From contig NZ_LT706966.1 of the NCBI RefSeq assembly GCF_900155575.1, forward strand, positions 247,186 through 294,064: DNA of 46,879 bases, given 5' to 3'. Under the pieces are notes generated by a model, which saw nothing but the letters and a program-made list of their open reading frames with translations, was not told where the DNA came from and did not search any database. This DNA comes from Actinotignum timonense (GTDB taxonomy: Bacteria > Actinomycetota > Actinomycetes > Actinomycetales > Actinomycetaceae). The position numbers were made by a program, and so were the translations under genes. This document shows positions 26,955 through 38,269 of this stretch, piece by piece; position 1 is the first letter of the stretch; each line of letters opens with the position of its first letter.

Positions 26955-28580
26955 TTAACCCTTCGTCGGCCGCGCGAGAGTTTCACGGGCCTGCTCGGCC
27001 GGGACATCCTCTTCCCCGCCCGCGGGCAGGTTTTCGGCGGTGCGGTAGGACTCCGTGAAGGCGCTGACCGTGGCTTCCAGTTCGGCTTCGAGATCCTTAT
27101 CCATCTCACCGGTGGAGGCAATGGTTTCCAGCACCTTGGAGTTGTGCCGCACGTAGTCGAGCATGCGGGCTTCCCAATCGTGCACCTTCTCCACCGGGAC
27201 ATCATCGAGGTAGCCCTTCGAGCCGGCCCACACCGAAACAACCTGTTCCTCAATGGGGTACGGGGTGTACTGCGGCTGCTTGAGCAGCTCCATGAGGCGC
27301 TCACCGCGGGTGAGCTGCTGGCGGGTGGCCGGGTCAAGATCGGAGGCGAACATCGCGAAGGCCGCCTGGGAGCGGTACTGCGCCAGGGTGATCTTCAGGG
27401 TACCGGCAACCTTCTTCATAGCCTTGATCTGCGCGTCGCCACCCACGCGGGATACCGAAATACCCACGTCCACGGCCGGGCGCTGATTGGAGTTGAAGAG
27501 GTCGGACTGCAAGAAGATCTGACCGTCGGTAATGGAAATAACGTTGGTCGGAATGTAGGCCGAGACGTCATTCGCCTTGGTTTCCACAATGGGAAGGCCC
27601 GTCATGGAACCCCCGCCCAGCTCATCGGAGAGCTTGGCACAGCGTTCCAGCAGGCGCGAATGCAGGTAGAACACGTCGCCCGGGTAGGCTTCACGCCCCG
27701 GCGGGCGGCGCAGCAGCAGGGACACAGCGCGGTAGGCTTCGGCCTGCTTGGAGAGGTCATCGAACACGATGAGCACGTGCTTACCTTCGTACATCCAGTG
27801 CTGGCCGATGGCCGAACCGGTGTAGGGAGCCAGGTACTTGAAGCCAGCCGGATCGGATGCCGGGGAGGCCACGATGGTGGTGTATTCCAGCGCCCCGTAG
27901 CGAGCCAGGGTGCCGCGCACCGAAGCGATGGTGGAACCCTTCTGGCCGATGGCCACGTAAATGCAGCGCACCTGCTTGGAGGGATCCCCGGTTTCCCAGT
28001 TCTTGCGCTGGTTGAGGATGGTGTCAATCGCGAGGGCGGTTTTACCGGTCTGGCGGTCCCCGATGATGAGCTGGCGCTGCCCGCGCCCGATCGGGGTCAT
28101 CGAGTCAATAGCCTTGATACCGGTTTCCAGCGGTTCGTGCACCGACTTGCGCATCATTACGCCGGGAGCCTGCAGCTCCAGGGCACGCCGGCCGCTGAGA
28201 TTTTCGATTTCGCCCAGGCCGTCAATCGGCTTGCCGAGGGGGTCCACCGTGCGGCCGAGGTATCCGTCGCCCACCGGGACGGAGAGCACCTCACCGCTGC
28301 GGCGCACTTCCTGGCCTTCTTCAATATTGGAGAAGTCACCGAGAACGACGACGCCGATTTCGCGCTCTTCCAGGTTCATCGCCAGTCCGCGGGTGCCATC
28401 CTCGAAAACGAGAAGTTCATTAGCCATCGCACCGGGCAGGCCGGCCACGCGGGCGATGCCGTCCGCCGTCATGGTGACGTGACCAACTTGCTCACTCTCG
28501 GACTGCTCCGGCGTGTAGCTACGCACGAAGTTATCGAGCGCTGCCCGAATCTCTTCGGGCTGGATTGTCAGATCAGCCAT
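26955..28580 (-). CDS. atpA: ATP synthase alpha subunit
   Basis: The 541-residue non-catalytic nucleotide-binding subunit carries the P-loop [15 protein letters not shown] and the [18 protein letters not shown] segment typical of AtpA. A C-terminal extension of about 30 residues ([18 protein letters not shown]) is present, comparable to the actinobacterial extension reported to limit ATP hydrolysis in mycobacteria. AAGGAAAAAGA precedes the ATG. Confidence 0.98.
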   Translation of the reverse strand: MADLTIQPEEIRAALDNFVRSYTPEQSESEQVGHVTMTADGIARVAGLPGAMANELLVFEDGTRGLAMNLEEREIGVVVLGDFSNIEEGQEVRRSGEVLSVPVGDGYLGRTVDPLGKPIDGLGEIENLSGRRALELQAPGVMMRKSVHEPLETGIKAIDSMTPIGRGQRQLIIGDRQTGKTALAIDTILNQRKNWETGDPSKQVRCIYVAIGQKGSTIASVRGTLARYGALEYTTIVASPASDPAGFKYLAPYTGSAIGQHWMYEGKHVLIVFDDLSKQAEAYRAVSLLLRRPPGREAYPGDVFYLHSRLLERCAKLSDELGGGSMTGLPIVETKANDVSAYIPTNVISITDGQIFLQSDLFNSNQRPAVDVGISVSRVGGDAQIKAMKKVAGTLKITLAQYRSQAAFAMFASDLDPATRQQLTRGERLMELLKQPQYTPYPIEEQVVSVWAGSKGYLDDVPVEKVHDWEARMLDYVRHNSKVLETIASTGEMDKDLEAELEATVSAFTESYRTAENLPAGGEEDVPAEQARETLARPTKG

Positions 28581-28589
28581 TCTTTTTCC

Positions 28590-29429
28590 TTACCTGTTGC
28601 TCGCCGGTGCCGCCGGCATGACCGCGACTTTATCGCGTACATCTTTAATTCTGGACTGCAGCGTCGCGTCAATAACATCCGAACCGTGCTGGATGCGCAT
28701 ACCGCCCACCACAGCCGGATCTACCGAGACGTGAATGGAAACTTCAGTTCCGTACATCGCGGTCAGGGCGCGCTGGAGGCGTTCTTCTTGCGTGGCCGTG
28801 AGCGGCTGGGCTACCAGCACCGATACGCCGGAAACCTCACCCAACTCAGCTGCCTGGGCCGCGTATTCCATGAGCGAGGCCGCCAGGGTTGCTTCCCGCA
28901 CCCGCGCCAGGGCGCGATGTGCCAGCACCCGGGTTTCCTCCCGGATATTCGGAACCACGCGATCAAAGAGCGCGGCGCGTTCCTCCGCGGAGTATTCCTC
29001 GCGAGAGAGCGTAATGCGCAGATCGGGAGTTTCTTTGAGGGTGCGCATGAGCTGGTAGAGCTCATCTTCCACGCCGGAGAGCACCCCGGCGCCACGCGCC
29101 CGCACCAGCACGGCGTGCGCACCGAGGGTATCCACGGTCGTGACGAGATCAGCGTCCTCCGTCCACGTGCGCCCCGCCACCGCGCGCAGCACCGCGAGAA
29201 CCGGTGCGCTCACGTGGGCGGCGAAAATGGCGCTTGCCAGGCTTTCCCGTGCCGCCCCGGCCCGCGTGGTATCCGCGAGGGTGCCACGCAGGGAAGGAGA
29301 AGCATTGATGGCGTCTGCAGCGGCGAAAAGTTCGCGCGCCAAGTCAATTTCCTGGCCGGGATGCTCCTGAAGCAGCGCGTCCCACTCGGCGGTGACCGCG
29401 GCGGCGGATTGCTTACTCGTGGACCGCAT
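28590..29429 (-). CDS. atpH: ATP synthase delta subunit
   Basis: The 279-residue peripheral-stalk subunit is longer than the roughly 180 residues in Escherichia coli, as is usual in Actinobacteria, because of an extra N-terminal helical region. The C-terminal part (VSGVSVLVAQPLTATQEERL, IHVSVDPAVVGGMRIQHGSD) is the conserved OSCP/delta signature. Its start overlaps the atpF stop (TAATG). Confidence 0.95.
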   Translation of the reverse strand: MRSTSKQSAAAVTAEWDALLQEHPGQEIDLARELFAAADAINASPSLRGTLADTTRAGAARESLASAIFAAHVSAPVLAVLRAVAGRTWTEDADLVTTVDTLGAHAVLVRARGAGVLSGVEDELYQLMRTLKETPDLRITLSREEYSAEERAALFDRVVPNIREETRVLAHRALARVREATLAASLMEYAAQAAELGEVSGVSVLVAQPLTATQEERLQRALTAMYGTEVSIHVSVDPAVVGGMRIQHGSDVIDATLQSRIKDVRDKVAVMPAAPASNR

Positions 29430-29959
29430 TACGCCCCCGTTCGCGCCTGCTCCTCGAGATTATCGAGGAACGAATCAACAACGCCCTGGTTCACGCTCGG
29501 ATCGAGGCGAATCTGTTCACCCACGATACGACCGGCCAGCTGCGAGGCCATGGTGCCCAAATCCGCGCGGAGAATCCGCGCGGCGGCGTCGGTATCAGCT
29601 TTAATCTGAACCTGAGCCGCGGCGGAAATACGCCGCGCTTCTTCGCCGGCTTCCCGGCGCGCACGCTCGATAATATCGGAGGCATTGGATTGTGCCTGGG
29701 CGCGGATATCCGCTGCTTCACGCACCGCGGCATCCTTTTCGGACTGGATGGTGGCGCGTTCCTGGGCCACTTCCTCCCGGGCACGTTCGGCAGCGAGCAA
29801 ACCTTCTTCGATTTTCTCCCGCCGCTCATCAAGCATCTTCGTCAGCGTCGGCCAGGCGAATTTATACACCGCGATGGCGACGATGAGGAAGGATACCGTG
29901 CCCCACAGCAGATCCGGAATGGCCGGAATGATAACACTGTGTTCTTCAGCGAGATACAT
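29429..29959 (-). CDS. atpF: ATP synthase b subunit
   Basis: The 176-residue subunit has one membrane helix (about residues 12-32, LLWGTVSFLIVAIAVYKF) and a long charged helix (KIEEGLLAAERAREEVAQER) that forms the peripheral stalk. It starts 3 bases after the atpE stop. Confidence 0.97.
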   Translation of the reverse strand: MYLAEEHSVIIPAIPDLLWGTVSFLIVAIAVYKFAWPTLTKMLDERREKIEEGLLAAERAREEVAQERATIQSEKDAAVREAADIRAQAQSNASDIIERARREAGEEARRISAAAQVQIKADTDAAARILRADLGTMASQLAGRIVGEQIRLDPSVNQGVVDSFLDNLEEQARTGA

Positions 29960-29962
29960 TGC

Positions 29963-31023
<1,061 letters not shown>

Positions 31024-31189
31024 GCGCTCACCCTCTCCATCGAATCTTTCCGCGGCGGGAACCCCGCCTAAACGGCACTGCTAACCTATCTTAGCGTGGA
31101 AATCACATTTGTCATCACCCTGCGGCGCTGAACTTTCCCGCCGTGAGCAGTGTCCTACGTTACTCTTACGGCTCGTTCCTGGCTAGGAC
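31024..31189 (-). promoter_or_regulatory. Leader region of the atpBEFHAGDC operon
   Basis: These 166 bases separate the AtpI-like gene from atpB on the minus strand. The half nearest atpB is A/T-richer (CTAACCTATCTTAGCG around 31080-31097), the likely promoter site, but no unambiguous -35/-10 pair was fixed. No terminator hairpin was seen, so read-through from wecA is possible. Confidence 0.4.
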
Positions 31190-31642
31190 TTAGCGCCCGG
31201 TGCGCAGATCTTCCTGTCGATCAACGCTACTATCACCGCGCAGATCAGCGCGCAGCACCACCCAAGATTGCACCGCGAGCGCGCAAATAATCAGCCCGGC
31301 CAGTGCCAGCGCCGCGGTTCCCACCGAGGCCCCGGTGAGGGCCCGCCAGGCTCCGAGCCCGCCGAGCACCACCGCGAGTTTGACCGCGTAACCGCCCAGC
31401 GCCCATCCGGCCCCGCCGGGCAGATAGCGCGCACTGGCCCAGCTGATCGCCTGGAGTACCAGCGCGATGAGGGTGGCCCAGCCCACGGCACGGGCGTGCT
31501 CGGCTTGACCGGCAAGCAGGCATCCCGCCGCCCCTATTATTCCGACGACGACGCATCCGAGCGTGGCGCTCAGTTGGGCGCGGTAGAGCAAGCACGCGGC
31601 ACCTCCGCCCGGGGCGGCCGGCCGGCTGGATTGGGCCCTCAT
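31190..31642 (-). CDS. AtpI-like four-helix membrane protein
   Basis: The 150-residue product has four hydrophobic segments (SATLGCVVVGIIGAAGCLL, AVGWATLIALVLQAI, ALGGYAVKLAVVLGGL, TAALALAGLIICALA). Position directly before atpB and the topology suggest the ATP synthase I/AtpI role, a chaperone for c-ring assembly; the sequence itself is too divergent for certainty. Its ATG overlaps the wecA stop by 4 bases (ATGA). Confidence 0.7.
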   Translation of the reverse strand: MRAQSSRPAAPGGGAACLLYRAQLSATLGCVVVGIIGAAGCLLAGQAEHARAVGWATLIALVLQAISWASARYLPGGAGWALGGYAVKLAVVLGGLGAWRALTGASVGTAALALAGLIICALAVQSWVVLRADLRGDSSVDRQEDLRTGR

Positions 31643-32898
31643 GGTGTCTCCTCAGCTTTCTGCACGGGCTCTGTTTCCGATGCCGGCAGCGTTTCCAATG
31701 CCGGCAGCCCAATTTCCGGAACCTGCACCGCTTCCCGTTCCAGCTCAACTTCGGACATGGGCGCATCACCGGCGTTCTCATCCGGAATGCGCTCCCCGCG
31801 CGCGGCCGAGCTCCGCCGTCGCCCGAACATTCCGAAGGTGACCACGCAACCGAGCACCACCCCGGCGGCGCCAATCAGGGCGACGTGCCGGGCCGGAAGC
31901 ACAATCAGCAGAATGCAGCTGAAGGAGAAAATAGCCGTCCACAGATAGAGAATGAGCACGGTGCCGGTATGCGAATGGCCCAGGCGTAGCAGGCGGTGGT
32001 GGAGGTGGCCGGCGTCGGCGTGGAAAGGAGACTGCCCGCGGGCCAGGCGCCGGGTGACGGCCCAGATGAAATCAGAGAGGGGCAGCACCACCACGGCGAG
32101 GGCCAGCAGCAGCGGCAAATACGCCGGGAGCGCGTAGCCGAGGGAGGTGGATTGCGGATCGATCTGCCCGGTGACCTGGATAGCCGAGGCGGCCAGCACC
32201 ATGCCGAGCATAAGCGCGCCCGAATCGCCCATAAAGATACGAGCCGGGTGGAAATTATGCGGCAGAATCCCGGCGCACATCCCCACCGTGGCCGCCGCGG
32301 CGGCGCAGGCAACCGAGGTGTAATCCCCCGGGGTGGCATTGCGGGTAAGAATATAGGAATAAATAAAGAAAGCCAGGGAGGCAATCCCCACGATCCCGGC
32401 GGCCAGCCCGTCCAGCCCGTCCATAAAATTCACAGCGTTCACCGTGATGACCACCATGAGGATGGTGAAGAAAATCGATAGGCGGGTGGAGCCCACGGTC
32501 AGCCCCATAAAGGGCAGCGTGACGAACTGGACGCCCTGCCAGGCCATGACCCCGGCGGCCAGCACTTCGCCGGCCAGTTTCGTCATCCAATCGAGTTCCC
32601 AGATATCGTCGATGGCACCCACCAGGCACATGAGCCCGGCGCCCAGCCAAATCGCCCAGGCTTGGGAGGCAGGCCCGAGCACCCGGTGCAGGTAGGGGAT
32701 CTGTGAGGCAATGGCGAACGAGGCCGAAAATCCCAAGAACATCGCCACCCCACCCAATCGCGGGATAGGCACGGTGTGGATATCGCGTTCGCGCACCTGC
32801 GTCATGGCGCCCACGCGCAGCGCCAGGCGCAGAATCGCGGGAACTAGGAAGTAAGTGATGGCGCAGCTGAGCACCATCATGAGCAGGTAGACGCGCAT
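31639..32898 (-). CDS. wecA: Undecaprenyl/decaprenyl-phosphate GlcNAc-1-phosphate transferase WecA
   Basis: The 419-residue polytopic enzyme transfers a HexNAc-1-phosphate from UDP-sugar to a polyprenyl phosphate carrier, starting cell-wall-linked glycan synthesis (in mycobacteria the arabinogalactan linker). Signatures of the MraY/WecA family are GAIDDIW (about residues 95-100), NFMDGLDG (157-164), FMGDSGALMLG and DAGHLHHRLL. About the last 80 residues are a disordered acidic tail. Position upstream of atp genes is as in mycobacteria (wecA, atpB). AGGAAGGAGAGAG precedes the ATG. Confidence 0.9.
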   Translation of the reverse strand: MRVYLLMMVLSCAITYFLVPAILRLALRVGAMTQVRERDIHTVPIPRLGGVAMFLGFSASFAIASQIPYLHRVLGPASQAWAIWLGAGLMCLVGAIDDIWELDWMTKLAGEVLAAGVMAWQGVQFVTLPFMGLTVGSTRLSIFFTILMVVITVNAVNFMDGLDGLAAGIVGIASLAFFIYSYILTRNATPGDYTSVACAAAAATVGMCAGILPHNFHPARIFMGDSGALMLGMVLAASAIQVTGQIDPQSTSLGYALPAYLPLLLALAVVVLPLSDFIWAVTRRLARGQSPFHADAGHLHHRLLRLGHSHTGTVLILYLWTAIFSFSCILLIVLPARHVALIGAAGVVLGCVVTFGMFGRRRSSAARGERIPDENAGDAPMSEVELEREAVQVPEIGLPALETLPASETEPVQKAEETP

Positions 32899-32976
32899 GC
32901 TCTCTCCTTCCTAGTGCTGTTGCCGTTCAGTCTAGCCGGCTCGCACCGTGCTTCAGTGCGGCGCCGCCGCATCGCT

Positions 32977-33573
32977 TCAGCCCAGCGGCACGATGGCGGC
33001 AATATCCTCATCAGCAATAGCGCCGTGGCGCAGGATCTGCGCCCGCTCTCCCGCGAAGCTCACAATGGTGGACGGCACCCCGCCCGGTGCGGTGCCCCCG
33101 TCCAGGTACACCGCGACTTTCTCGCCCAGCTGCGCACGGGCCTGCGCGGCGGTGCGGGCCGGGGCGTGCTCGGTAAGGTTCGCGGAGGAAACGGCTAGCG
33201 GGCCGGTGCGGCGCAGCAGCTCCAGAGCGAGCGGATGATCGGGCATGCGCAGCGCCACGGTTCCGTGGGTTTCGCCCAGGTCCCAGCCGATGCTGTTATT
33301 CGCGGGGAGGATGAGGGTGAGAGCCCCGGGCCAGTACGCCGCGGCGAGTGCGCGGGCGCCGGCCGGGATGGCGGAGGTCAAACGGGCGGCGTCCTCCATC
33401 GAGGCGACGAGCACCGGGGAGGGCTTATCGCGCCCGCGCCCTTTCGCGGTGAGGAGCCGGGTGACAGCCGCGCGCGAAAACGCATCCGCGCCCAGGCCGT
33501 AAACGGTATCGGTTGGGAGAACCACGAGCTCGCCGCGCGCGAGGGCGGCTACCGCGGCATCACATGTGTCCAT
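32977..33573 (-). CDS. tsaC: L-threonylcarbamoyladenylate synthase (Sua5/YrdC family)
   Basis: The 198-residue YrdC-fold enzyme makes threonylcarbamoyl-AMP for the t6A37 modification of ANN-decoding tRNAs. LPTDTVYGLGADAF, KGRGRDKPSPVLVAS, WPGALTLIL and VSSANLTEHAPA are family signatures. The ORF is open upstream through prmC, but ATG at 33573 overlaps the prmC 3' end by 14 bases and matches the family start, so the two genes are coupled. Confidence 0.93.
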   Translation of the reverse strand: MDTCDAAVAALARGELVVLPTDTVYGLGADAFSRAAVTRLLTAKGRGRDKPSPVLVASMEDAARLTSAIPAGARALAAAYWPGALTLILPANNSIGWDLGETHGTVALRMPDHPLALELLRRTGPLAVSSANLTEHAPARTAAQARAQLGEKVAVYLDGGTAPGGVPSTIVSFAGERAQILRHGAIADEDIAAIVPLG

Positions 33574-34477
33574 ATTCTGCCTCCAAAAAACGTTCCCGCC
33601 CGGCCAGGTCCCGGCCGGTTGCGGCCCGGGTGAAACCGAGGCTGCGGGCATATTCGCGCAGAGCCGCGCTTTGCGTCTCCGCGTGTTCGAGAACGAGGAT
33701 ACCCCCGCCCCGCAACAGCTGCGCCGCGCGCGCCACAAAAAGCTTGGGCAGGTCCAGGCCCTCCGCTCCCCCGCCCCACAGGGCCCGCGCCGGATCGGCA
33801 CGCACTTCCACGCTCACCGGCGTATCGGGTGGAATATAGGGAGGATTGGCGACGACGACGCTCGCCGCGTGGTCCAGTTCCGGGAGCGGCTCGGCTACAT
33901 CGTGGTGGAGGAAAGTGACGGGCGAACCGTAGCGGGCATTATTGGTGGCCGCCAGTTGCAGAGCCTGGGGATCTGCGTCGACGCCGATGACCCGGGCGGC
34001 GGGAACTTCGGTAGCGATACTCAGGGCAATGGCCCCGCTGCCGGTTCCCAGATCGACAACGAGGGGGCCTGCGGCTGTGGCGGCGGCGCGGGAGCGCGCC
34101 GCCGCTGCGTCGTCGTTCTTGAGAGACGCGGCGTTCCCGCAATTCTGCGCGGCCACGCAGGCGCGCACGTGCGCGATGGCGCATTCGGCCACGATCTCGG
34201 TTTCCGGGCGCACAATCAGCGCGTCCGGCGTGGAAACAAGCTCGAGGTAGCGGAAGTACATCCGCCCGGTGATGTGCTGGAGCGGTTCGCGCGCGGCGCG
34301 GCGGGCTAGGTAGGCCGCGAAAAGTTCGCGCTGCGCGGGCGGCGGGGTATCACGCGGATGGGGGCGCTTGCCCGCGACCGCTTCGGCCAGCCACCGGGCA
34401 TCCGCGGCGGGTGAATCCACCCCGGCCGCGGTGAGCTGCGCGGTGGCTCCGGCCAGCAAGTCCGCCCAGGTGGTCAT
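33560..34477 (-). CDS. prmC: Peptide chain release factor N5-glutamine methyltransferase
   Basis: The 305-residue enzyme methylates the GGQ glutamine of release factors, including the RF1 encoded just upstream. VVDLGTGSGAIALSIA is the SAM-binding motif and VVANPPYIPP the NPPY catalytic motif. About residues 110-137 are an Ala-rich insertion (SLKNDDAAAARSRAAATAAG) before the SAM motif, longer than in typical PrmC. It starts 25 bases after the prfA stop. Confidence 0.95.
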   Translation of the reverse strand: MTTWADLLAGATAQLTAAGVDSPAADARWLAEAVAGKRPHPRDTPPPAQRELFAAYLARRAAREPLQHITGRMYFRYLELVSTPDALIVRPETEIVAECAIAHVRACVAAQNCGNAASLKNDDAAAARSRAAATAAGPLVVDLGTGSGAIALSIATEVPAARVIGVDADPQALQLAATNNARYGSPVTFLHHDVAEPLPELDHAASVVVANPPYIPPDTPVSVEVRADPARALWGGGAEGLDLPKLFVARAAQLLRGGGILVLEHAETQSAALREYARSLGFTRAATGRDLAGRERFLEAEYGHM

Positions 34478-34501
34478 AGCGCTCGGCTACTTTCTACTTT
34501 T

Positions 34502-35608
34502 CTACTTTTCTTCCGCGGCTTCCATGCGGGCCGCTTCGTCCATAATCCGGGCCGAATCGATAACGGCATCCAAGTCCCCATCGAGAACCGCGTCGAGATT
34601 ATGGGCCTTGTAGCCGGTGCGGTGATCGGAAATACGATTTTCCGGGAAATTATAGGTGCGGATGCGCTCGGAGCGGTCCAGGGTACGCACCTGAGAATGG
34701 CGCAATTCCGCGTTTTCAGCGGCCTGTTGATCCAGCTGGAGCTGACGCAACCGGGCGCGCAACACCCGCATAGCGGATTCACGATTTTGGATCTGCGATT
34801 TTTCATCCTGCATGGAGACCACAATCCCGGTGGGAAGGTGGGTAATACGCACCGCCGAATCGGTGGTGTTCACGGACTGTCCGCCTGGCCCCGAGGAACG
34901 GTACACGTCAATCCGCAGGTCATTCGCGGCGATTTCCACTTCGCCCGGGTCATCCACTTCCGCGAAAACAAGCACCCCGGCGGTGGAGGTCTGGATGCGC
35001 CCTTGGGATTCGGTTACGGGTACGCGCTGCACCCGGTGGACCCCGCCTTCGTACTTGAGGTGGGCCCAGACGCCTTCGGAAGGATCCTCAAGCTGCCCGC
35101 GGGAACGGATGGCAACCTCAAGGTCCTTATAGCCACCCAGCTCGGTTTGGTTGGCACCCAGCACTTCCCAACTCCAGCCCTTGGAGGTGGCGTAGCGTTC
35201 GTACATGCGGGCCAGGTCCCCCGCGAAGAGGGCGGATTCTTCCCCGCCGGCCCCGCCTTTGATCTCCATAATGACATCGCGGGCGTCGTCTTCATCGCGG
35301 GGAATAAGGACTTCCGTGAGTTCCTGGGAGGCTGCTTCGTAGCGTTCTTCCATTCCGGGAAGTTCGGGACGGAAGAGTTCAGCATCTTCCCCGCCCTGGG
35401 AGATGATTTCCTTAGCTTCGGTGAGGTCCTGTTCGGCCTGCAGGAAACGCCGGTACACGCGTACCACCCGCCCGAGTTCGGCATAGCGCCGCCCGAGTGA
35501 ACGCAATTTATCCGGGGAGGAGAGAACTTCCGGGCTGGCCATATCCGCTTCGATTTTTTCAAATTCAGCGAGATGGTGCTCGGCAACCTCACGACGTGTA
35601 TCAGCCAT
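34502..35608 (-). CDS. prfA: Peptide chain release factor 1
   Basis: The 368-residue RF1 recognises UAA and UAG. The codon-recognition loop PVTES (PxT type of RF1) and the GGQ tripeptide in [14 protein letters not shown] are present. ATG at 35608 follows AAAGGTCCTCG. It forms the prfA-prmC-tsaC translation-related run. Confidence 0.97.
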   Translation of the reverse strand: MADTRREVAEHHLAEFEKIEADMASPEVLSSPDKLRSLGRRYAELGRVVRVYRRFLQAEQDLTEAKEIISQGGEDAELFRPELPGMEERYEAASQELTEVLIPRDEDDARDVIMEIKGGAGGEESALFAGDLARMYERYATSKGWSWEVLGANQTELGGYKDLEVAIRSRGQLEDPSEGVWAHLKYEGGVHRVQRVPVTESQGRIQTSTAGVLVFAEVDDPGEVEIAANDLRIDVYRSSGPGGQSVNTTDSAVRITHLPTGIVVSMQDEKSQIQNRESAMRVLRARLRQLQLDQQAAENAELRHSQVRTLDRSERIRTYNFPENRISDHRTGYKAHNLDAVLDGDLDAVIDSARIMDEAARMEAAEEK

Positions 35609-35732
35609 AACGAGGACCTTTCTTCACGCGCACCCAGCGCGTGCCCTGCCGCCACCGGAGAGTGGCGACCCTACCGACAATGGTGCAAAAAGAAAAGGAG
35701 CGCCCTTGCGGTGACGCTCCTTTCCGTGGCGC

Positions 35733-35945
35733 TTACTTCTTGCGCTTGCCGTAGCGTGCCTCGAAGCGAGCCACGCGCCCACCGGTATCCAGGATCTTCT
35801 GCTTGCCGGTGTAGAACGGGTGGCAGTTATTGCACACTTCCACGCGCATATGGTCACCGTTGTAGGTGGAACGGGTGGTGAACTCATTACCGCAGGTGCA
35901 GGTCACGGAGACCTCGTGGTAATCGGGATGGATTCCCTGCTTCAT
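35733..35945 (-). CDS. rpmE: 50S ribosomal protein L31 (zinc-binding type)
   Basis: The 70-residue protein has the four zinc cysteines C16, C18, C38 and C41, so it is the C+ form of bL31. The C-terminus KKILD...[14 protein letters not shown] is typical. CAAGGAGAG precedes the ATG. It lies between rho and prfA. Confidence 0.97.
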   Translation of the reverse strand: MKQGIHPDYHEVSVTCTCGNEFTTRSTYNGDHMRVEVCNNCHPFYTGKQKILDTGGRVARFEARYGKRKK

Positions 35946-36140
35946 TATCTCTCCTTGGTTCGTAGCTGCCCCCGGGTCCGAGCATGGTTCTCCATATCAC
36001 GGTGAACCGGGAGCCGACAGAAAATTATGGCACGGGCGGGCCGGCCGAGACAAGGTACCGTGCGCGTATCACATCACTATGTGCGCCACGCGCTCGGTAC
36101 CCGGCCACCCGGCCGGCTCCTCCCGCCGTTTTTATTCGGC

Positions 36141-38171
36141 TTATTCGCCGCGCGATCCTTGCATGGAACGCATAATCGACACGAGGAATTCCGCGTTATT
36201 TTCGGTATTCCGCATCCGCTTGAGCACGAAGTCCGCCGCTTCATCCACTCCGAGAGTTCCCAGGGCCCGGCGCAGCTGCCAGATGACCTTGAGTTCTTCG
36301 GGCTTGTAGAGCATTTCTTCGCGGCGGGTACCCGAGGCGTTGATATCGATCGCCGGGAAGATACGCCGATCCGCGAGCTGGCGCGAAAGGCGCAGCTCCA
36401 TATTGCCGGTGCCCTTGAATTCTTCGAAAATAACTTCGTCCATCTTCGAGCCGGTTTCCACCAGCGCGGAAGCGATAATCGTGAGCGAGCCACCATTTTC
36501 GATATTGCGCGCCGCACCGAAGAACTTCTTGGGCGGGTAGAGCGCCGCGGCATCCACACCACCGGAAAGGATACGCCCCGAAGCCGGTGCCGCGAGGTTG
36601 TAGGCACGCGAAAGGCGGGTGAGGGAATCGAGAAGAACCACCACATCCTGACCGAGTTCCACCAGGCGCTTGGCGCGCTCAATAGCCAGTTCGGAGACGA
36701 TAGTGTGATCCGAAGCCGGGCGGTCAAAGGTGGAAGCAATCACTTCGCCCTTGACGATGCGACGCATATCCGTCACTTCTTCGGGGCGTTCATCCACGAG
36801 GACCACCATGATATGAACCTCGGGATCATTCGCGGCAATCGCCTTGGCGATCTGCTGCATAATCATGGTTTTCCCGGCCTTCGGCGGGGAAACAATGAGG
36901 CCGCGCTGGCCCTTGCCAATGGGGGCAACCAAATCGATGGCGCGAGTAGACAGGCCCTTACGTTCGGTTTCCAGGCGCAAAATCTCATCCGGGTAGACCG
37001 GGGTGAGCTTATTAAAGTCCGGGCGGCGCGCTGCTTCAGCTGCGGGCAGGGAGTTAATAGTATCCACCTGGACGAGCTGGTTACCGGACCGGTTATTGTT
37101 TTGATTATTGTAACGACGGCGCGGATTACGCTTGTTATTGCGGTTATTATGCGAGGAATTATCCTCATCGTGCTGGCGAATAGCACCCACCACGGCATCC
37201 CCGCGGCGCAGACCGTACTGGCGCACCAGCGCGGTGGAAATCTGCGCATCATTGGGGCCGGGCAGGTAGCCGCCGGTGCGCAGCACCATCTGGTTACCCT
37301 GGGTATCCACAATGCCGGCAACGGGAACGAGGGTATCTTCCGCCTGGCGCTTGCCGGCCGGGATATCCTGGCGTTCTTCACGCTCAACCTTCACGGCCGG
37401 GGCGGCGGTTTCCGCCTCGTGATCGGCGCGCTCCGCGCCTTCGCCCCGATCCGTGCGCTCGGTACGATCCGAGGTGCGCCGCGAGCGGCGGGCTTCTTCG
37501 TGTTCCTCACCGCGGCGGTTGCGCTTGCGGCGGCGGCGCTCCGAGGCGGTGTCATGATGGTCACCGGCGCGGCGTTCCGCGGCATCGCCGATGGCATCCA
37601 GGGCCGCGAGAGTATTTTCATCGCTGAGGGAATCGGAGCGGCGCGCGGCCTGGCCGGCTTCCTGCTTCGGTTCGGGCAGATCGATATGGACCGGTTCGCG
37701 GTGATCCCGGCGCACCCGGCGCCGCACCTTGCGTTCCTCGCGATCTTCTCGTTCTTCCCGGGGTGCGGTGGAAGTAGCCGAGGTGGCGGGGGCTGCTACC
37801 GGAGCGCTTTCCGCGCTGGGTGCCGAGGCCGCTGCAGAGCGGGCCGTGCGCGTTTTCCGGGCCGGAGCCGGTGCCTCAGCCGGAGCTTCCGCGGCGGCCG
37901 GGGCCGATTCTGCGGCTTTCGCGCTTTCCTTCTTCGCTGCGGTCTTTGCCGTGGTGGCAGCAGCGGACTTTTCGGGTGCCTTCGTAATATTGGCGAGGCT
38001 ATCTTCCTTGCGGGGCCGCCCGCGCCGCGCGGGGCGAACTTCGCGAATGGCCGCGAGCAGGTCCGCCTTCTTAGCTTTCGGGTCAATGTCCAGGCCGAGT
38101 TCTTCGGCGAGCGCGCGCAGCTGCGGCACCCGCATCGTTGAGATTGCGCCTGATGTTGGGGTTTCCGTCAC
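36141..38171 (-). CDS. rho: Transcription termination factor Rho with large actinobacterial insertion
   Basis: The 676-residue hexameric RNA helicase ends unprotected transcripts. An N-terminal Rho_N/SAP-like domain (about residues 10-47) is followed by an insertion of about 240 residues. The insertion first is Ala/Glu/Lys-rich, then Arg/Asp/Glu-rich, and the RNA-binding region itself holds an Asn/Arg-rich stretch ([20 protein letters not shown]). The ATPase core has [13 protein letters not shown] (Walker A) and [15 protein letters not shown] (Walker B/Q loop). GTG at 38171 is preceded by GAGGAAGGAA. Confidence 0.97.
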   Translation of the reverse strand: MTETPTSGAISTMRVPQLRALAEELGLDIDPKAKKADLLAAIREVRPARRGRPRKEDSLANITKAPEKSAAATTAKTAAKKESAKAAESAPAAAEAPAEAPAPARKTRTARSAAASAPSAESAPVAAPATSATSTAPREEREDREERKVRRRVRRDHREPVHIDLPEPKQEAGQAARRSDSLSDENTLAALDAIGDAAERRAGDHHDTASERRRRKRNRRGEEHEEARRSRRTSDRTERTDRGEGAERADHEAETAAPAVKVEREERQDIPAGKRQAEDTLVPVAGIVDTQGNQMVLRTGGYLPGPNDAQISTALVRQYGLRRGDAVVGAIRQHDEDNSSHNNRNNKRNPRRRYNNQNNNRSGNQLVQVDTINSLPAAEAARRPDFNKLTPVYPDEILRLETERKGLSTRAIDLVAPIGKGQRGLIVSPPKAGKTMIMQQIAKAIAANDPEVHIMVVLVDERPEEVTDMRRIVKGEVIASTFDRPASDHTIVSELAIERAKRLVELGQDVVVLLDSLTRLSRAYNLAAPASGRILSGGVDAAALYPPKKFFGAARNIENGGSLTIIASALVETGSKMDEVIFEEFKGTGNMELRLSRQLADRRIFPAIDINASGTRREEMLYKPEELKVIWQLRRALGTLGVDEAADFVLKRMRNTENNAEFLVSIMRSMQGSRGE

Positions 38172-38269
38172 GAGGTTCCTTCCTCGGAATTCAGGGGTTG
38201 TTAACGCACTTATGACAATTTCAAGTACGTGGGAAATAACCGGTATAAGAACGTCGGTTAGACCTCAGT

